Shown here piece after piece: positions 35,817-46,959 of a stretch of 64,000 nt of DNA. A program made the position numbers and the translations under genes. Position 1 is the first letter of the stretch. Each line of letters begins with the position of its first letter. Source of the DNA: Entoloma clypeatum (lineage: Eukaryota > Basidiomycota > Agaricomycetes > Agaricales > Entolomataceae); contig OY751485.1 in assembly GCA_963565915.1 (NCBI GenBank), positions 5,828,001-5,892,000 of the forward strand, written 5' to 3'. Under the pieces are notes generated by a model. That model made no database searches, was not told the origin of the DNA, and was given only the letters and a program-made list of their open reading frames with translations.

Positions 35817-38030
35817 TTTCAACACAGCAGGTGCTTTGACTTTTCGCGTCAGAGTGAGTCTATATCGATGTTGATCCGATGACTCGGAAGGGCTCATTGT
35901 CTCACAGGGGTCTTGAAAATCCTTGCTTACTTACGCGGGAAAAAATGGTCGGGGAGGATGATGTTGCTGCAACGAGAGAAATTCCTTTTACGCCTCCCAA
36001 AGTCTATCAATAATTTGTTTCCTTTCACCTCCGTATACTGTGGAGCGCACCTGCGTATGTATAACGGGCCTGCCTATATTGATACAGAAAGATTGGAATA
36101 TGAAACTTCGCACGAATATTGAGTGTCGAGGGAAGTTCGCGGGTCTTCCTCGTGGCTGAAAGAGTTGGAATGGTTCCAAGAACATATCACGGTCACAAAG
36201 CGACGTGTTGGGGATGATTTAAGATGGAGCAGGCTGTATTACCCGATCGTGTCATTTGATTGGGTCTTTTCAAATCGCTTGCCAACGTACAAGGTGACAC
36301 AGATCCGACGATGAAGGCCTGAAACTCGAGGATGCTATAAATGACTGAACGCAGACAATTTCAAGCGGTGATGGATGACAATCTGCGGTTGAAAAAGGTG
36401 AGTCAGTCCAGATGTCTCCGAAGTAATGCTGGCGAACAAACCGTGGAGAAACCCATCATGGACCTATTCCTCCGAGTCACGATCCACGTCCCTGATTGAA
36501 CGGCTTTGGTGGCTTCTTCTAAGACCACCGGCGCCACCGCCCTCAGTAGCAACAAAGCCGCAAACGAGCCGAAAGAATGCAAAGTGGGCGAAAGAGGGAA
36601 CGTGTGTCGTCAAGCGCAACGGGTTCAGTCCGGTGTCAGGAGAGGAGTCGCCGTTCGGGTGCGTGGGTGGTGTGGGGATGCGGGATCTGAACTTTGTTTA
36701 GTTTGCGGTGAGGCAAGACGAGAGGGAGGATGAGAGATCGATACTACTTATGGGATTTTCCCTCAAGCAAGGAGAGCGTGAGCGGGAACCGCCGGGAAGG
36801 CGTAATGTTTGAGGTGCTAGAGGGACGTAGAACCCTCCGGCAAGCTCCGCGGGCGATGTGGGACAGGATCTGTCAATAGGACCATTGTACAGCAAGTCTT
36901 GAAGAGTGATCGATTTGCCACTGAAGTAGCCGACAACCTTGCGACAAACCCCGAGACAGCGTTAAGGTTTGACAGGTAGAAGACCGCCCTTCCGGGCATG
37001 TCTGCCACAACTGACGGTGTAGCTTCTTATGCATCCGGTGTTGTCTGGGTTAGTTGGAAAGAAAGTGCAGCGCTTTGGGGTCGTTTTTGACAAGTTTGTT
37101 GATTGTTTGCTGGCAAACCCGGAAATTTACTCCCACACACCAAATCGAGAGAAAGTGTTGTGTGAACCTGTCGTTCTCCTTTCGCCGATTGTGCTGTGCT
37201 GATTGAGATGCGGATCGTTGACAGGGAGCTAACGAGCTAAAGCCCGGGAGGAAGAGGAGATGTCGTTGCCGGAGGTGAAGGTCCTTCTGCGTGGTACCGC
37301 GTCGTCTGGGCTGGAACCCCAGTGGTTGCAAATGATACAATTCTCTTCATGTTCTGTCAGGTATGGCCGTCTTCAAGTTTCTTCCGTTCTTCTACTTACT
37401 ACCAATGCCGTCTATCCATCCAGTCCTTGCTTCATTGACGCACCCCCGTATCTGAGGATGTTCCGAGTTGGCTGGCTTCATAGCTTACATTCTGCACGAC
37501 ATCTTTTGAAGGGTTTCTCGGGATATTCTCACCACGTATGAGCAGAATCACTTCAGAGGCTGGGAAAAGTTAAAGTTACATGGTCAGAAACTCCTGGATT
37601 CACTTAATTTCTAAAGCGGCTACTTGCCACGCAAACGAACTGAACCCTCCCCCCGTCTCCCATCGTATCCGTAACATTCGTGAGCCCCATACGCTTTCGT
37701 GCCGATTGATGGACCGGATATTTGCTTCTTGCGAGTAGCATTTCCCGACTTGCGGCGGGTTTGCGCCATGGTTTCGTTAAACCTGATCTTTCGAGGTACT
37801 GCCGCGGGTGTATCTGGGAGTTACCCCAACAAAAGGTGTATGTAGGTAGATGGGGGCATGATGATGCTCTTGCGCTATGCTTGATAGTCATTGAGTGGGC
37901 ATACTCGTAAGTAAATAGCGTGGATTTCATTCAGTAAATTATTAGGAAGATGAAAAGGAGCGTTGAGGTAGTGGTATAATAGCAGAGGTATGAATAATGG
38001 TAAAGCATTTGTGGACCATCAGAGCAAAGG
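35817..38030. other. Intergenic with weak coding hints
   Basis: About 2.2 kb. Around 36343-36740 there are frames with somewhat protein-like composition (MTERRQFQAVMDDNLRLKK before a GTGAGT donor; later TGATALSSNKAANEPKECK) but no complete model. The rest holds short ORFs only. Confidence 0.3.
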
Positions 38031-39380
38031 TTAGACAGGGGGCGAAGCAGTCACAGCAGTGAACCCGACACTAGCGTCGTGAGTGGGAGGCGGATGATGA
38101 TGGTGATGGTGGTGGTGGTGTTCGTGGGGCGGCAAATGATGATGATGTTGATGCTGATGGTGTTGGTGATGTGGCATTTCCGCTGGCGTAGTAGCTACGC
38201 CATCTCCACCTGGGGCATCATCAGATGATACTTCATCTCCACCTGGCGTATCACCAGATGATGCTTCATTGCCCCCTTCAGGTGGATCTCGCGTGACAGA
38301 ACTCTGTCTCCCCACTAGTCGGTTGAGGATAAGGATAAGAATGCAGAAGCCCACAAAACCGCCAACGAGGCCGCCCACGAGCCCTCCTGAAGGTCCTCCC
38401 TCGTCGATCTCGACGAATCGCGCCGGATAAGACCCAGAGCTAAATACGGGGTTCGAGTGGGCGCTGACGAGGATGTGGTGCAGGGTGAGGGGGGTGACGC
38501 TGGTGTTGCCATGATATGTGACAAGCAATCGATGCGGCCCTGGGGAGAGTCCTGGGGTAGAGAAGAAGAGCCGATGGGCAGATTTTGTCTCGTTTGCAGG
38601 AATGCCGTCTAGGGCGAAGACGCTGGGGCTTCCTCCATCAACAGAGTATGAAGCGGATGATGCGTTGTGCGGGAATCCTGTGGGAACAACGCCGATCCAT
38701 TGAAGACTGGTCCCTGCAGCGATTATTAGCACGACTTTTCACAGACATCTGGAAGGAACGACGCACCTGTGAAATTGAGACGCATTTCTGAGTTCTCTAC
38801 GTTGGTGAAGTGCGCAGAATCCCCCAGAGCTTTCCAGCCATCTCCATAAATCAGGGATGCGTCATCGTCGTCGACCCACACTACTGGGTCGTCGTACAAA
38901 GTGCTGATAGGCGAAGGCGTGAAGAGGATAGCATCGAACCAGATGGTAGGTCCAGACGTCGAAGCGTTCAGCGAAACCTGATGTGGCCCGTCCGTCATAT
39001 TGTCCAGCTCACAAAGCACCCAGTCGTCTGAGGGAAGAGGCGTCATAGTGCGAATGCTGATACCGTCGACGAAGCAGCCCCATGTCGCGTTGGGGAAACG
39101 ATTGTTGTTGTTTGCCGTCCGGTTTGTGGTACCGATGAGCTTGATAGACGTGCCTAAATAAATGTCGATATAAGCCACGACAACAAAGTCCACGTATATG
39201 GAGCTTGCCCTCGAAAGAAAACGCTAGACTGCCATTGGCGTTGGTGCGATGCAAAGTCCGGTTGTACACAAGTCCAAGGTCAGGAAGAGCGTCTTGAAGG
39301 GAGTACCATCCATAACCTGCGTAGTGTATGCGGCTATCCACATCATCGATGACAAGGGGTTGTAGAATTGGACTGGCCAT
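38031..39380 (-). CDS. Single-pass surface protein with His-rich cytosolic tail
   Basis: Exons 39380-39209, 39153-38767 and 38713-38031 join in phase to 413 residues. The first intron starts with GC instead of GT (GCAAGC...TTTAG). The N-terminal 300 residues form two beta-rich modules common in Agaricomycete membrane proteins (IDDVDSRIHYAGYGW, TSIKLIGTTNRT, GPHQVSLNASTSG, then TSLQWIGVVPTGF and GPHRLLVTYHGNTS) with many N-glycosylation sites. A membrane segment (GGLVGGLVGGFVGFCILILI) follows. The tail has acidic GGDEVSSDD-type repeats and then about 30 residues mostly of His. No classical signal peptide is evident. The role is unknown; the His run could bind metal. Confidence 0.85.
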
Positions 39381-41089
39381 GCTGGGAGAGCGTGAAGTTC
39401 GTCATTCGTCATTCGGATAATAAGGATACGGTAAGGCTATACCCCTGACCCCTTCATCAGGTAATGACCATCCTGCTTGGCTGTGTCAGCTCCATAGGCA
39501 ACTGATGCTTGATTGTAAGAAGCGCCGAGTGCTCACCAACCTAGGAGAGCGCATTGCCAAACTTACGTGGTACATAATTTTAAATTCCGCCTTCCGATTC
39601 GCCCCGCGACTGCTTCCTCATAATCCGTTCTCGATGCTCAACCAAATCCAAATCTCCTCAAGTAACCACTCATACAATACTAACCGTGTCCACGCAAGTG
39701 GACGCAGAACGTTGTCGTTTTTCTATGGTGAATGCGCCCCATTTCCTAACGTATGTAAGTACTCCGACTAGGTTACCACAAAAGGAGTCTTCACCCAATC
39801 TTCACCCGCATCCGTTCGTCCTTTCCGTTCGTCTCCGTCGCTAGAAGCACCTTGAGTATTTTTGCTATCTGCAGCCATCGTTTGTTTCCACTGGGGGTGA
39901 AGGCGTGGTGTCATGAAGCTGTGTAAGCTGTGTACGCCTTGCACGGGAGACCCCTCATGGCGTCCAGCGGAAACGGCCAACATGCCAGTCATCACCGCCT
40001 GGAAGCAATGGTACCCAATGGTTGTAGCATGCGAGTCTTTATAAATTCGTCAACCCATAGGTATTTCATTAGATCGATGAAGATTCTCACATCAGTCAGA
40101 ACATTACGAAAACCCAGACCAGGTATGCATATTATGTGCAAACAACAATCATGCAAATGCCCACCCACGCCTTCCTATATTATTTCTAACGACGGGATTA
40201 GGAAGAGTCATTCCTCGTACATTGCCCTTGTAACTTGTAAGTGGACCAACGCCTCTTGTATTGCGCCGAAGTATATCATTCCTGCTCCAGCGAGAAATCA
40301 CGACTATTCGTCGCCTTTCCTCTGACGGGGGATCTTCGCTTTCCTTTCCCAAGGAAATCGTGGCCCTCGGGACAATGATTGGAACGGGGGTCAGCGATGA
40401 GAACAGGTTCGAAATGCATGGCTTTGAGCCGTTTTCTACCTCATTTCGTGAAAATCCGTTCACGAAATGCCGAGTTCCAGGTGTGTCTTCGGTCGCGCAG
40501 CGTCTTGGTATTGCTCGTTTGACTGAACTCTTGATTCAATAGTTTGTTCTGGGTTCCTTTCGAGCAGACTATGCTTCACGCATCGAATTATCTTAGAACG
40601 CTTCAATCTTGTGGAGTCGTATTTGAACCAGTTCCTGAAGTTGATAAGTGGACCTGTCAGTACATGTCCGCGTCGTGGTCGAGATACAAAACGTTACCTT
40701 TCAGTTTTATTTGCACGAGGACAAGGTCCGTCATCCCATTTCTTCACTGACGTCTGTAATGTAGGAAAAGACAGACCGTGAATGCTCTGAACATATATCT
40801 CAAGGAGCCTACGGACAGATCAAACTCATATCGTTGGGTTGTCGGATCCGTGTTATCAAGAAAGAGCAACGCCGAATATCACCAGCATAGCAATCCCCGT
40901 TACATGATCACACCATACTCAAAATAGTATGGCCTGGACGCATACTACAAGCACAGCGCCCACCGTCACCGACTGAGTCGCATGCTTTGCAAATCCACTG
41001 TTAAACGCGGGCTGATCCGGTCGGTTATAATTAGTGAGTCCCAACTCATAGCATCCGACCATATTTCCAACTTTCCCCATCGTATAGCC
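39381..41089. other. Intergenic, no gene recognised
   Basis: About 1.7 kb with short ORFs on both strands. It holds the promoters of the divergent genes on either side. Confidence 0.35.
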
Positions 41090-42204
41090 ATGTCCCATCC
41101 TCAACCCAACGACGTTCTCTCATCCCCGCCATTTGTAGTTGTTGATGGGGTGATGAATATACGTACCATCGGCGGATATACCACAGCTACCCCGGGAGCC
41201 GGCGTCAAACCCCAGCACATCTTTCGCTCCGCGGACCTCTCTCGCATAACCGATGCCGGGAAGGAACAGCTTCGTGAGCTTGGTGTGAAGGTTGTATTTG
41301 ACTTGCGATCAGAGCAAGAAATCGCTCGGGACGATCCTCGGGCTGTGCCTCTGGATGGAATTCGGTTCGTCACTGCCTCGGTGTACACGCAGGAAACCTA
41401 CCATGACATGGCACTGAAAATGGAATCCGTGTTAGATTCGCCTCTTAGCTTCTCATGTCGCTCTCTTGGACTGATGGAGTTTCTCTCCAGGTTAAAACGG
41501 TACGAACAACATGCACTCGAGGATGGTACCTTAGTTCATGCCAATTTTCATCGTCGAGTAACGCTTGCGCCTAAATAGACCTTTAAAGAGGAGTATTTTG
41601 CGACATTGAAGATTGCTGGACCGGCCTTCAGTCTCATTTTCCAGCATCTCCGAGATAAACCCGATGAACCATGCCTCGTACACTGCGTTTGTAGGTAACA
41701 TGAAACCTTATCCATATATGACTCACATCGACTTGATAATGGCCAGCGGGGAAAGACCGGACAGGACTTTTCGCGGCAGTTCTCCTCATGGTACGTCTTG
41801 GCATGTTTCGCCTCCACAGACCCGACCCATTTCGCCTTTCCGGATGCAGTTGTTGGGCGTCGCAGATCAGGATATCGCGAGAGACTACGGCTTAACCACG
41901 CTCGCATTCCGGCCCTTTCTCGGAGTCCTGGAAGCGCGTTTCCGGCAGGTTCAGATGTATAATGCGCACTGGGAAGGCTTCATGAACATGGGCAGTGCCA
42001 GGTGGGAATATTCCATTACCTTTGTGTGTTTACCCGTGATGTCGATGCCCCTGCAGAGAGGAAACTATGTCGGTTACACTGGAAACTATCAGGGAGCGCT
42101 TTGGAGGTGTGGAAGCATACTTGAGGGACTATGTGGGCCTCGGAGCCGATGACGTAGCAAAAATCCGGCAGAACTTGCTTGTGCCCGCGTCATCGAGCTC
42201 ATGA
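41090..42204 (+). CDS. Protein tyrosine phosphatase (Y_phosphatase3 type), copy A
   Basis: Six exons (41090-41430, 41491-41525, 41589-41690, 41747-41790, 41850-42001, 42057-42204) give 273 residues. The N-terminus reads DGVMNIRTIGGY, HIFRSADLSRITDAG and VKVVFDLRSEQEI, as in this family. The P-loop HCVSGKDRTGL has the nucleophile Cys158 and Arg164 in a CX5R motif, split by an intron. The first intron uses a weak donor (GTTAGA) and the second uses the acceptor TTTAAAG; these were chosen by comparison with copy B at 52724 and are the least certain parts. Family members act on phosphotyrosine or phosphoinositides. Downstream helices (VLGVADQDIARDYGLT-like) are intact. Confidence 0.82.
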
Positions 42205-44062
42205 CGGTGGATGTAACTATGCCCTACTTCCCTGTTTCTCAGTGACCGTCATACAATCTCCCGCGAAACACATTGTCTCGTCAAATCCAGGGTTTGACAC
42301 ACGTGTGACTGCGTTGGGAGATTGTTTCATAGGGTCATACTGATGTCGATGAACAGCCAAACCGAGCGTCATCCTGCTTGTAATTGCAAAAGGGGCTTAC
42401 CCGACGTGTCAAATTCAGGAGACTCGAGTGGAAAGCACTGGGAATTCTATACGTTCTTTCCCCATGCTTACCCGTCCTGCCCTCAAGGGTCTACGACCTC
42501 CCTAGCTGTTTGACACGCGTATGGTTCTCCTCACAGGTGTTCCCGGTCACTGTATAGTACTAAGCATATTTGGGGCAGGGTCCGCCAACTCTTGGATGCA
42601 CCACAGCCTCGTTGTGCAGGTTCTGTACTGGTGGCACTGGTATCGTGAGCGGGTTGACTACCCCTACCCTGGGCCTGCAAGTGAAACGCCCAGCTAGTTT
42701 GGCAGGTCGTTGTCCTCGTGGGTTCTTGTGAACGAATTTCCACGACTTTCGGATATTCGGCGAATGAAGTTCCCCCTCCTAACTGCTTGTGTTCGACTCG
42801 GATATGACTTGCGGCTTGGAAATCATGACAGAACGCCGTTTCGGCAAATCCGAATCCACGCACGGATGATAGGAGCTCATTTGTTCCCATGCATTCAGGC
42901 GAGATGGGGCGTCCCGGCGGTGTCGCCAGACAATGTACGACCGTGTAGGACAAAGCCGTACAGCTTTTGGCAAATAGGTGTGGAAGGGGGGTCGGGCAGC
43001 ATGGAGGGAATTTTACATGCCATCGAGAGGGTAAAAAGCTGTGTCCTGCACCCCGGAACCGAACAGGACTTTGTGAAATCAGAATATTCGCGACAGTTGC
43101 GCGGCAGGCAGGCGAGGACTTTCCACTAGACCAAGAACAAAATTTTAGAGGTATGCGGCGAGTTAAGCTATCTAACTTCATCCATCGTCGGCGGTATTCG
43201 GACAAGGCTTGTAGCAACCCCAGTTGGAATGCAGGGATCCGCATTCGACCACTTTGATTGGAAACAAAGATCCGAGTCGGATTATAACGCCTTGGAGGCA
43301 TGAAATAGGTGATAATGTGCGTATTTCGGATAAATGGACCACAAGTTCGATGGTACTGTAAAGTCATGAAATCTGAGCGAAGGGACGATCGTCCGTGATT
43401 CCAAGAGCGGTAATCTATGAACACGATTCAATACTTGAGATATTTGTTGGGCAAAATATTTACTTACCGTGACTTACTTAGTTAGATCATGAGCGAGGTC
43501 GACCAATGTTCGAGTCTAGCCCTCAGGGTCATCTTTGACAGGATGAAGCTCAGTCAGTAGATCTAGACAGAGAGCAGCTGAATCGCACTATGTATGCTTT
43601 GAGGGTTGAATTCGGAGGGCAAGACATGTTGTGCGAGACGGAATGAGAGTTTGAAATTTCGGTTGCCGAGCAAGAAGTCTCGATCACGTTTTGTGCACGT
43701 GGCTGGATACCAGGCACCTCCGATGTCGAAATTGACGAGCAGAAAAGGAAGCGTGCGGACCTTGTTGAAAAGCGAATGTCCAGGTTTTCGTTACCTATCG
43801 TACGCCTTATTTGTCTCAACTCTGGGAGGACCGGTGACCGGTGACCAGCTCTAGACCATACAGGGCAGCGCTTCTGCAGGTTCAGGTTTCCTGCCGTTAT
43901 GTTTTTGGACGAATTCCCACTCTGCGCTGAAAAGAATTGACCCTTGGGATCCATCAATTGATCTTTGAATATATCCATCCAGCCGTGACGAATTTTACTC
44001 TCAGCTCGCGTGGCATTTCCACTTTCCCCTATCTCACTGCTCCACGCTCTACTCACCAGAGA
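42205..44062. other. Intergenic with one long orphan ORF
   Basis: About 1.86 kb. The minus-strand ORF at 42531-43424 is listed separately. The rest, including 43425-44062 upstream of the transcription factor, shows short overlapping ORFs without recognisable content. Confidence 0.35.
42531..43424 (-). CDS. Orphan 297-codon ORF, doubtful
   Basis: An uninterrupted ATG-initiated frame of 297 codons is long for chance in DNA of this base composition, and much of it is also open in another frame on the plus strand (42710-43129). The product is rich in Arg, Ser, His and Cys, without domain, signal peptide or membrane segment, a composition typical of antisense or random frames. It may be a lineage-specific gene, a relic, or chance. 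Confidence 0.25.
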   Translation of the reverse strand: MFIDYRSWNHGRSSLRSDFMTLQYHRTCGPFIRNTHIITYFMPPRRYNPTRIFVSNQSGRMRIPAFQLGLLQALSEYRRRWMKLDSLTRRIPLKFCSWSSGKSSPACRATVANILISQSPVRFRGAGHSFLPSRWHVKFPPCCPTPLPHLFAKSCTALSYTVVHCLATPPGRPISPECMGTNELLSSVRGFGFAETAFCHDFQAASHIRVEHKQLGGGTSFAEYPKVVEIRSQEPTRTTTCQTSWAFHLQAQGRGSQPAHDTSATSTEPAQRGCGASKSWRTLPQICLVLYSDREHL

Positions 44063-46959
44063 ATGCATTCCGACGAAGGCACACACTCCAGCGAAGAAGG
44101 ATCGGGCAACCATTCACCCCCAGACTTTGTTGCGCCGTTCTCGTCCATCCACGGGGACAATTGTCAGTTGTCAGCTCATCTATCATTAACCCATCTCTCA
44201 TCTTCTATAAAGTCCGGTATCACCAACATGATTCTCTTGGCGTCCAACGTGCCACTGCACCCATCGAATTCCAGCCATACGACTATCCGACCACTATATC
44301 CCGACCATCCATCCTCCTCGATGCGCCACAAGAACTCTCCAACTCAACTCCTCCGTTTTCCTCCCACTATCCACTACACCTCCCCCATCGTAACCAGATT
44401 GACCGCGAGTTTTTAACTCAGCATCAACTTCATTCTCGGTCTCCTCCTCACCACGGCCACATCAGTAACCCAATCGACCTCAGATATACATCCTCTCCAG
44501 AAGGACGATTGCCTGGCAATCATGTATCTCATGAATTCGCATATTCTCGACAAGACGTCAACCCTCCCATCGAGCCTCGGCCTGTCGATCACCCGTCCTC
44601 TCCTGAACCACGGCTGACCGAGGAGCACGAAAGCCCAACAAGTTCAACGGCAACAGCGAGCGCTGTAAGGCCTCCGAGGAAGGAGGTTTCTACCGTCGTT
44701 ATTGCCTGTCGCCAATGGTACGTCCCCATGCTTCACGATGGGGTATTTACCGACACATCCGTCTTTCTCCCCACTATAGCCGCGCTCGCAAAATCAGATG
44801 CGATTCTACGCGACCTATATGCAATAACTGTATCCGCCGTTCAAACGTATGCGAATACGATACCGTACCCAAACGCCGAGGCCCCGACAAACGCCCGGGA
44901 ACTCGGCAACGATCTTGTAAGAAACGTCCGACCGAGCCTCCCACAGCACCCCCACCCAAACGAAGGCGAACGACTCACACGGATGGTTCACAATCACCCA
45001 ACCTGCCGAGTAGCGGACCATCAACGTTGACTTCCAAGAAAGAGAACCTACCACGCGACAGGCGTTCCTCCCCATTCTCCCCCCGATATCAAGATCAAGG
45101 AACTGCTATCGGTTCTCAAGGGCACGTGCGCCACGGCGAAGAGTCGTTCAGTTTATCGCCTCAAAGTCTGTCACCCATTCTGGTAAGAATAACCTTTCGG
45201 CCCGAGTTCACGTGGCTGACCCTCACGTAGCTTGAAGAATCCACCTCTTCTGCTCGACATTTCCCTTACATCTACGATAGTCCACGATATACCAAGTCTT
45301 CATACCTAAGGCCGTCATTGGACATCAATATCATGCGCTCCAAGGATATCCCACATCACAAATTCCCTCCGCCGCCTCCTGGTAAACACGACCAGAACCT
45401 GTGGTGGGATCAGTTCCTCGCCTCCCATACGTGAGTGCTATTGGTCCCTGTGGTCATTCTCTGACAGGTCAAATCAGGGTGACCGAAGTCGAGCAAGAAC
45501 TCAGGTATCTGTGAGTCTTGGTTCCTTCTTGGGATCCTTCAATCCTTGCTAACAAGCCTTTACTAAACGTTCCAGGGCTAAAGACACAGGGCACTGCCTC
45601 TCTTTTCTCAATGTTGAGTTCATCGTCAAGCGCCTGTATAACGAGGAGCAGAGGCTCCTTATTCAGCCTGCCTTCATTTACGCCATCCTCGCGATGGCCA
45701 CTCTCATGAAATCGAGCGAGATGGAGTACAGAGCACCAGGACGCGAGCGTGCCTTGTGGTTACGGAACACCGCCCAATCTCATCTTGAAACCTCCTGGAA
45801 GAAGGACTGGGTCGACGCTACTCTCGCAGAAGCTGCTTTGGTCAGTCCCCCCTCTCTCCCTCAACACTTCACCTGACTGACTCCAATGATCGTTATTAGA
45901 TCTTGGCGCTCTACGAGACCTCAGCCCACGAGCTCTACAGCCCCGAGCGCGCTGAATCCGCTTTAGTCCTCCTCGACGACATCATCAGCCGCATCAACCT
46001 CACCTTGCTCGATCAGCACGACCGGGGCGTGTGCAACTTTCCCGTGGGCTGCGTCCCCGTCGTCCACCTCGAACCCATGAAGGAGGAAGAAGTTGACAAG
46101 AAGTGTTCGTGCATCCCCTCCGACGCCGCGCACCCGCCGGATCTGTACACCTCGTGGTCTTACGCACTCCCATGGGATCCGACGTGGAGCGATGCCCAGG
46201 TGAGGGACGAGGAGTGCAGGAGGCTCTGCTGGAGCGCGTTGAGCTTGGTATGCAATTATGTGTCGCAGTGTGTGGCGTTTGATAGGGACCCGCCGAATTT
46301 CTTCTTGACCGATGCGGGGAACGTGAGTCGTTCTGCTCTGTCGACCACGATTTTTAAAATACCAACCTCCTTCATCACCATCACAGTATGCGCTCCTCTT
46401 TCCAGGCGAAGCCCTGGACCGTGTCTCTCCAAACTATAGAGCCACGAATTCAATGTCGACAAAGGAGTCCATATGGGCACTCTATTGCCGCAGCATGCTC
46501 TTGTGGACGTGTACGAATCGCATGCGCGCTAAGCTGAGCAATACGGATGAGCAAGTCGATATGATATACGATGCGTGGTCAGAGGCACAGTCGCTACAGG
46601 ACTCTTTGAGGATGCACGATTGCAATCTCGATACACGACTGATCTATCTCTGCCGAGAGTATATCTTCAAGTGAGTGTCAAAGTACCACGCGTTTCAGAG
46701 GCTAGACTGACAGCTCTTCCTCACCCCAGCACGCGGATCAGTATCACGTATGCGTTGCGCAGGTTCGTCGCCACCTATGATTTACCCAAATGTTTGGTAA
46801 CAACGTTCCTTTCTTTAGCTTGCAAGGCTTCACGAATGGATCTCCCATGTTCAAACGGAAGCATGCGGAAGACTGGTGTATGTCCAGCCTGTCGTCCGCA
46901 ACCAACTATTCACTGTTTTCTCGCAGTATGGTATCAAGACCGGGTCATTCAACTCGTGA
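44063..46959 (+). CDS. Zn2Cys6 fungal transcription factor
   Basis: Exons 44063-44162, 44213-44717, 44780-45182, 45231-45430, 45478-45510, 45576-45840, 45900-46322 and 46387-46670 join in phase; the last two (46730-46766, 46819-46959) are less certain. The product is about 796 residues. After a Pro/Ser/His-rich N-terminus comes the binuclear zinc cluster with Cys199, 202, 209, 216, 219 and 226 (CRQCRARKIRCDSTRPICNN...C), with an intron inside the second Cys codon. A basic linker (KRRGPDKRPG) follows. From about residue 405 the fungal-specific middle homology region is seen (QPAFIYAILAMATLMKSSE, ILALYETSAHELYSPERA, DEECRRLCWSALSLVC). Such proteins bind CGG half-sites and regulate metabolism. 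The target is unknown. Confidence 0.88.

Noticed and set aside
36343..36740. Possible small gene with a GTGAGT donor
   Set aside because: No second exon could be joined in phase to give a convincing product.
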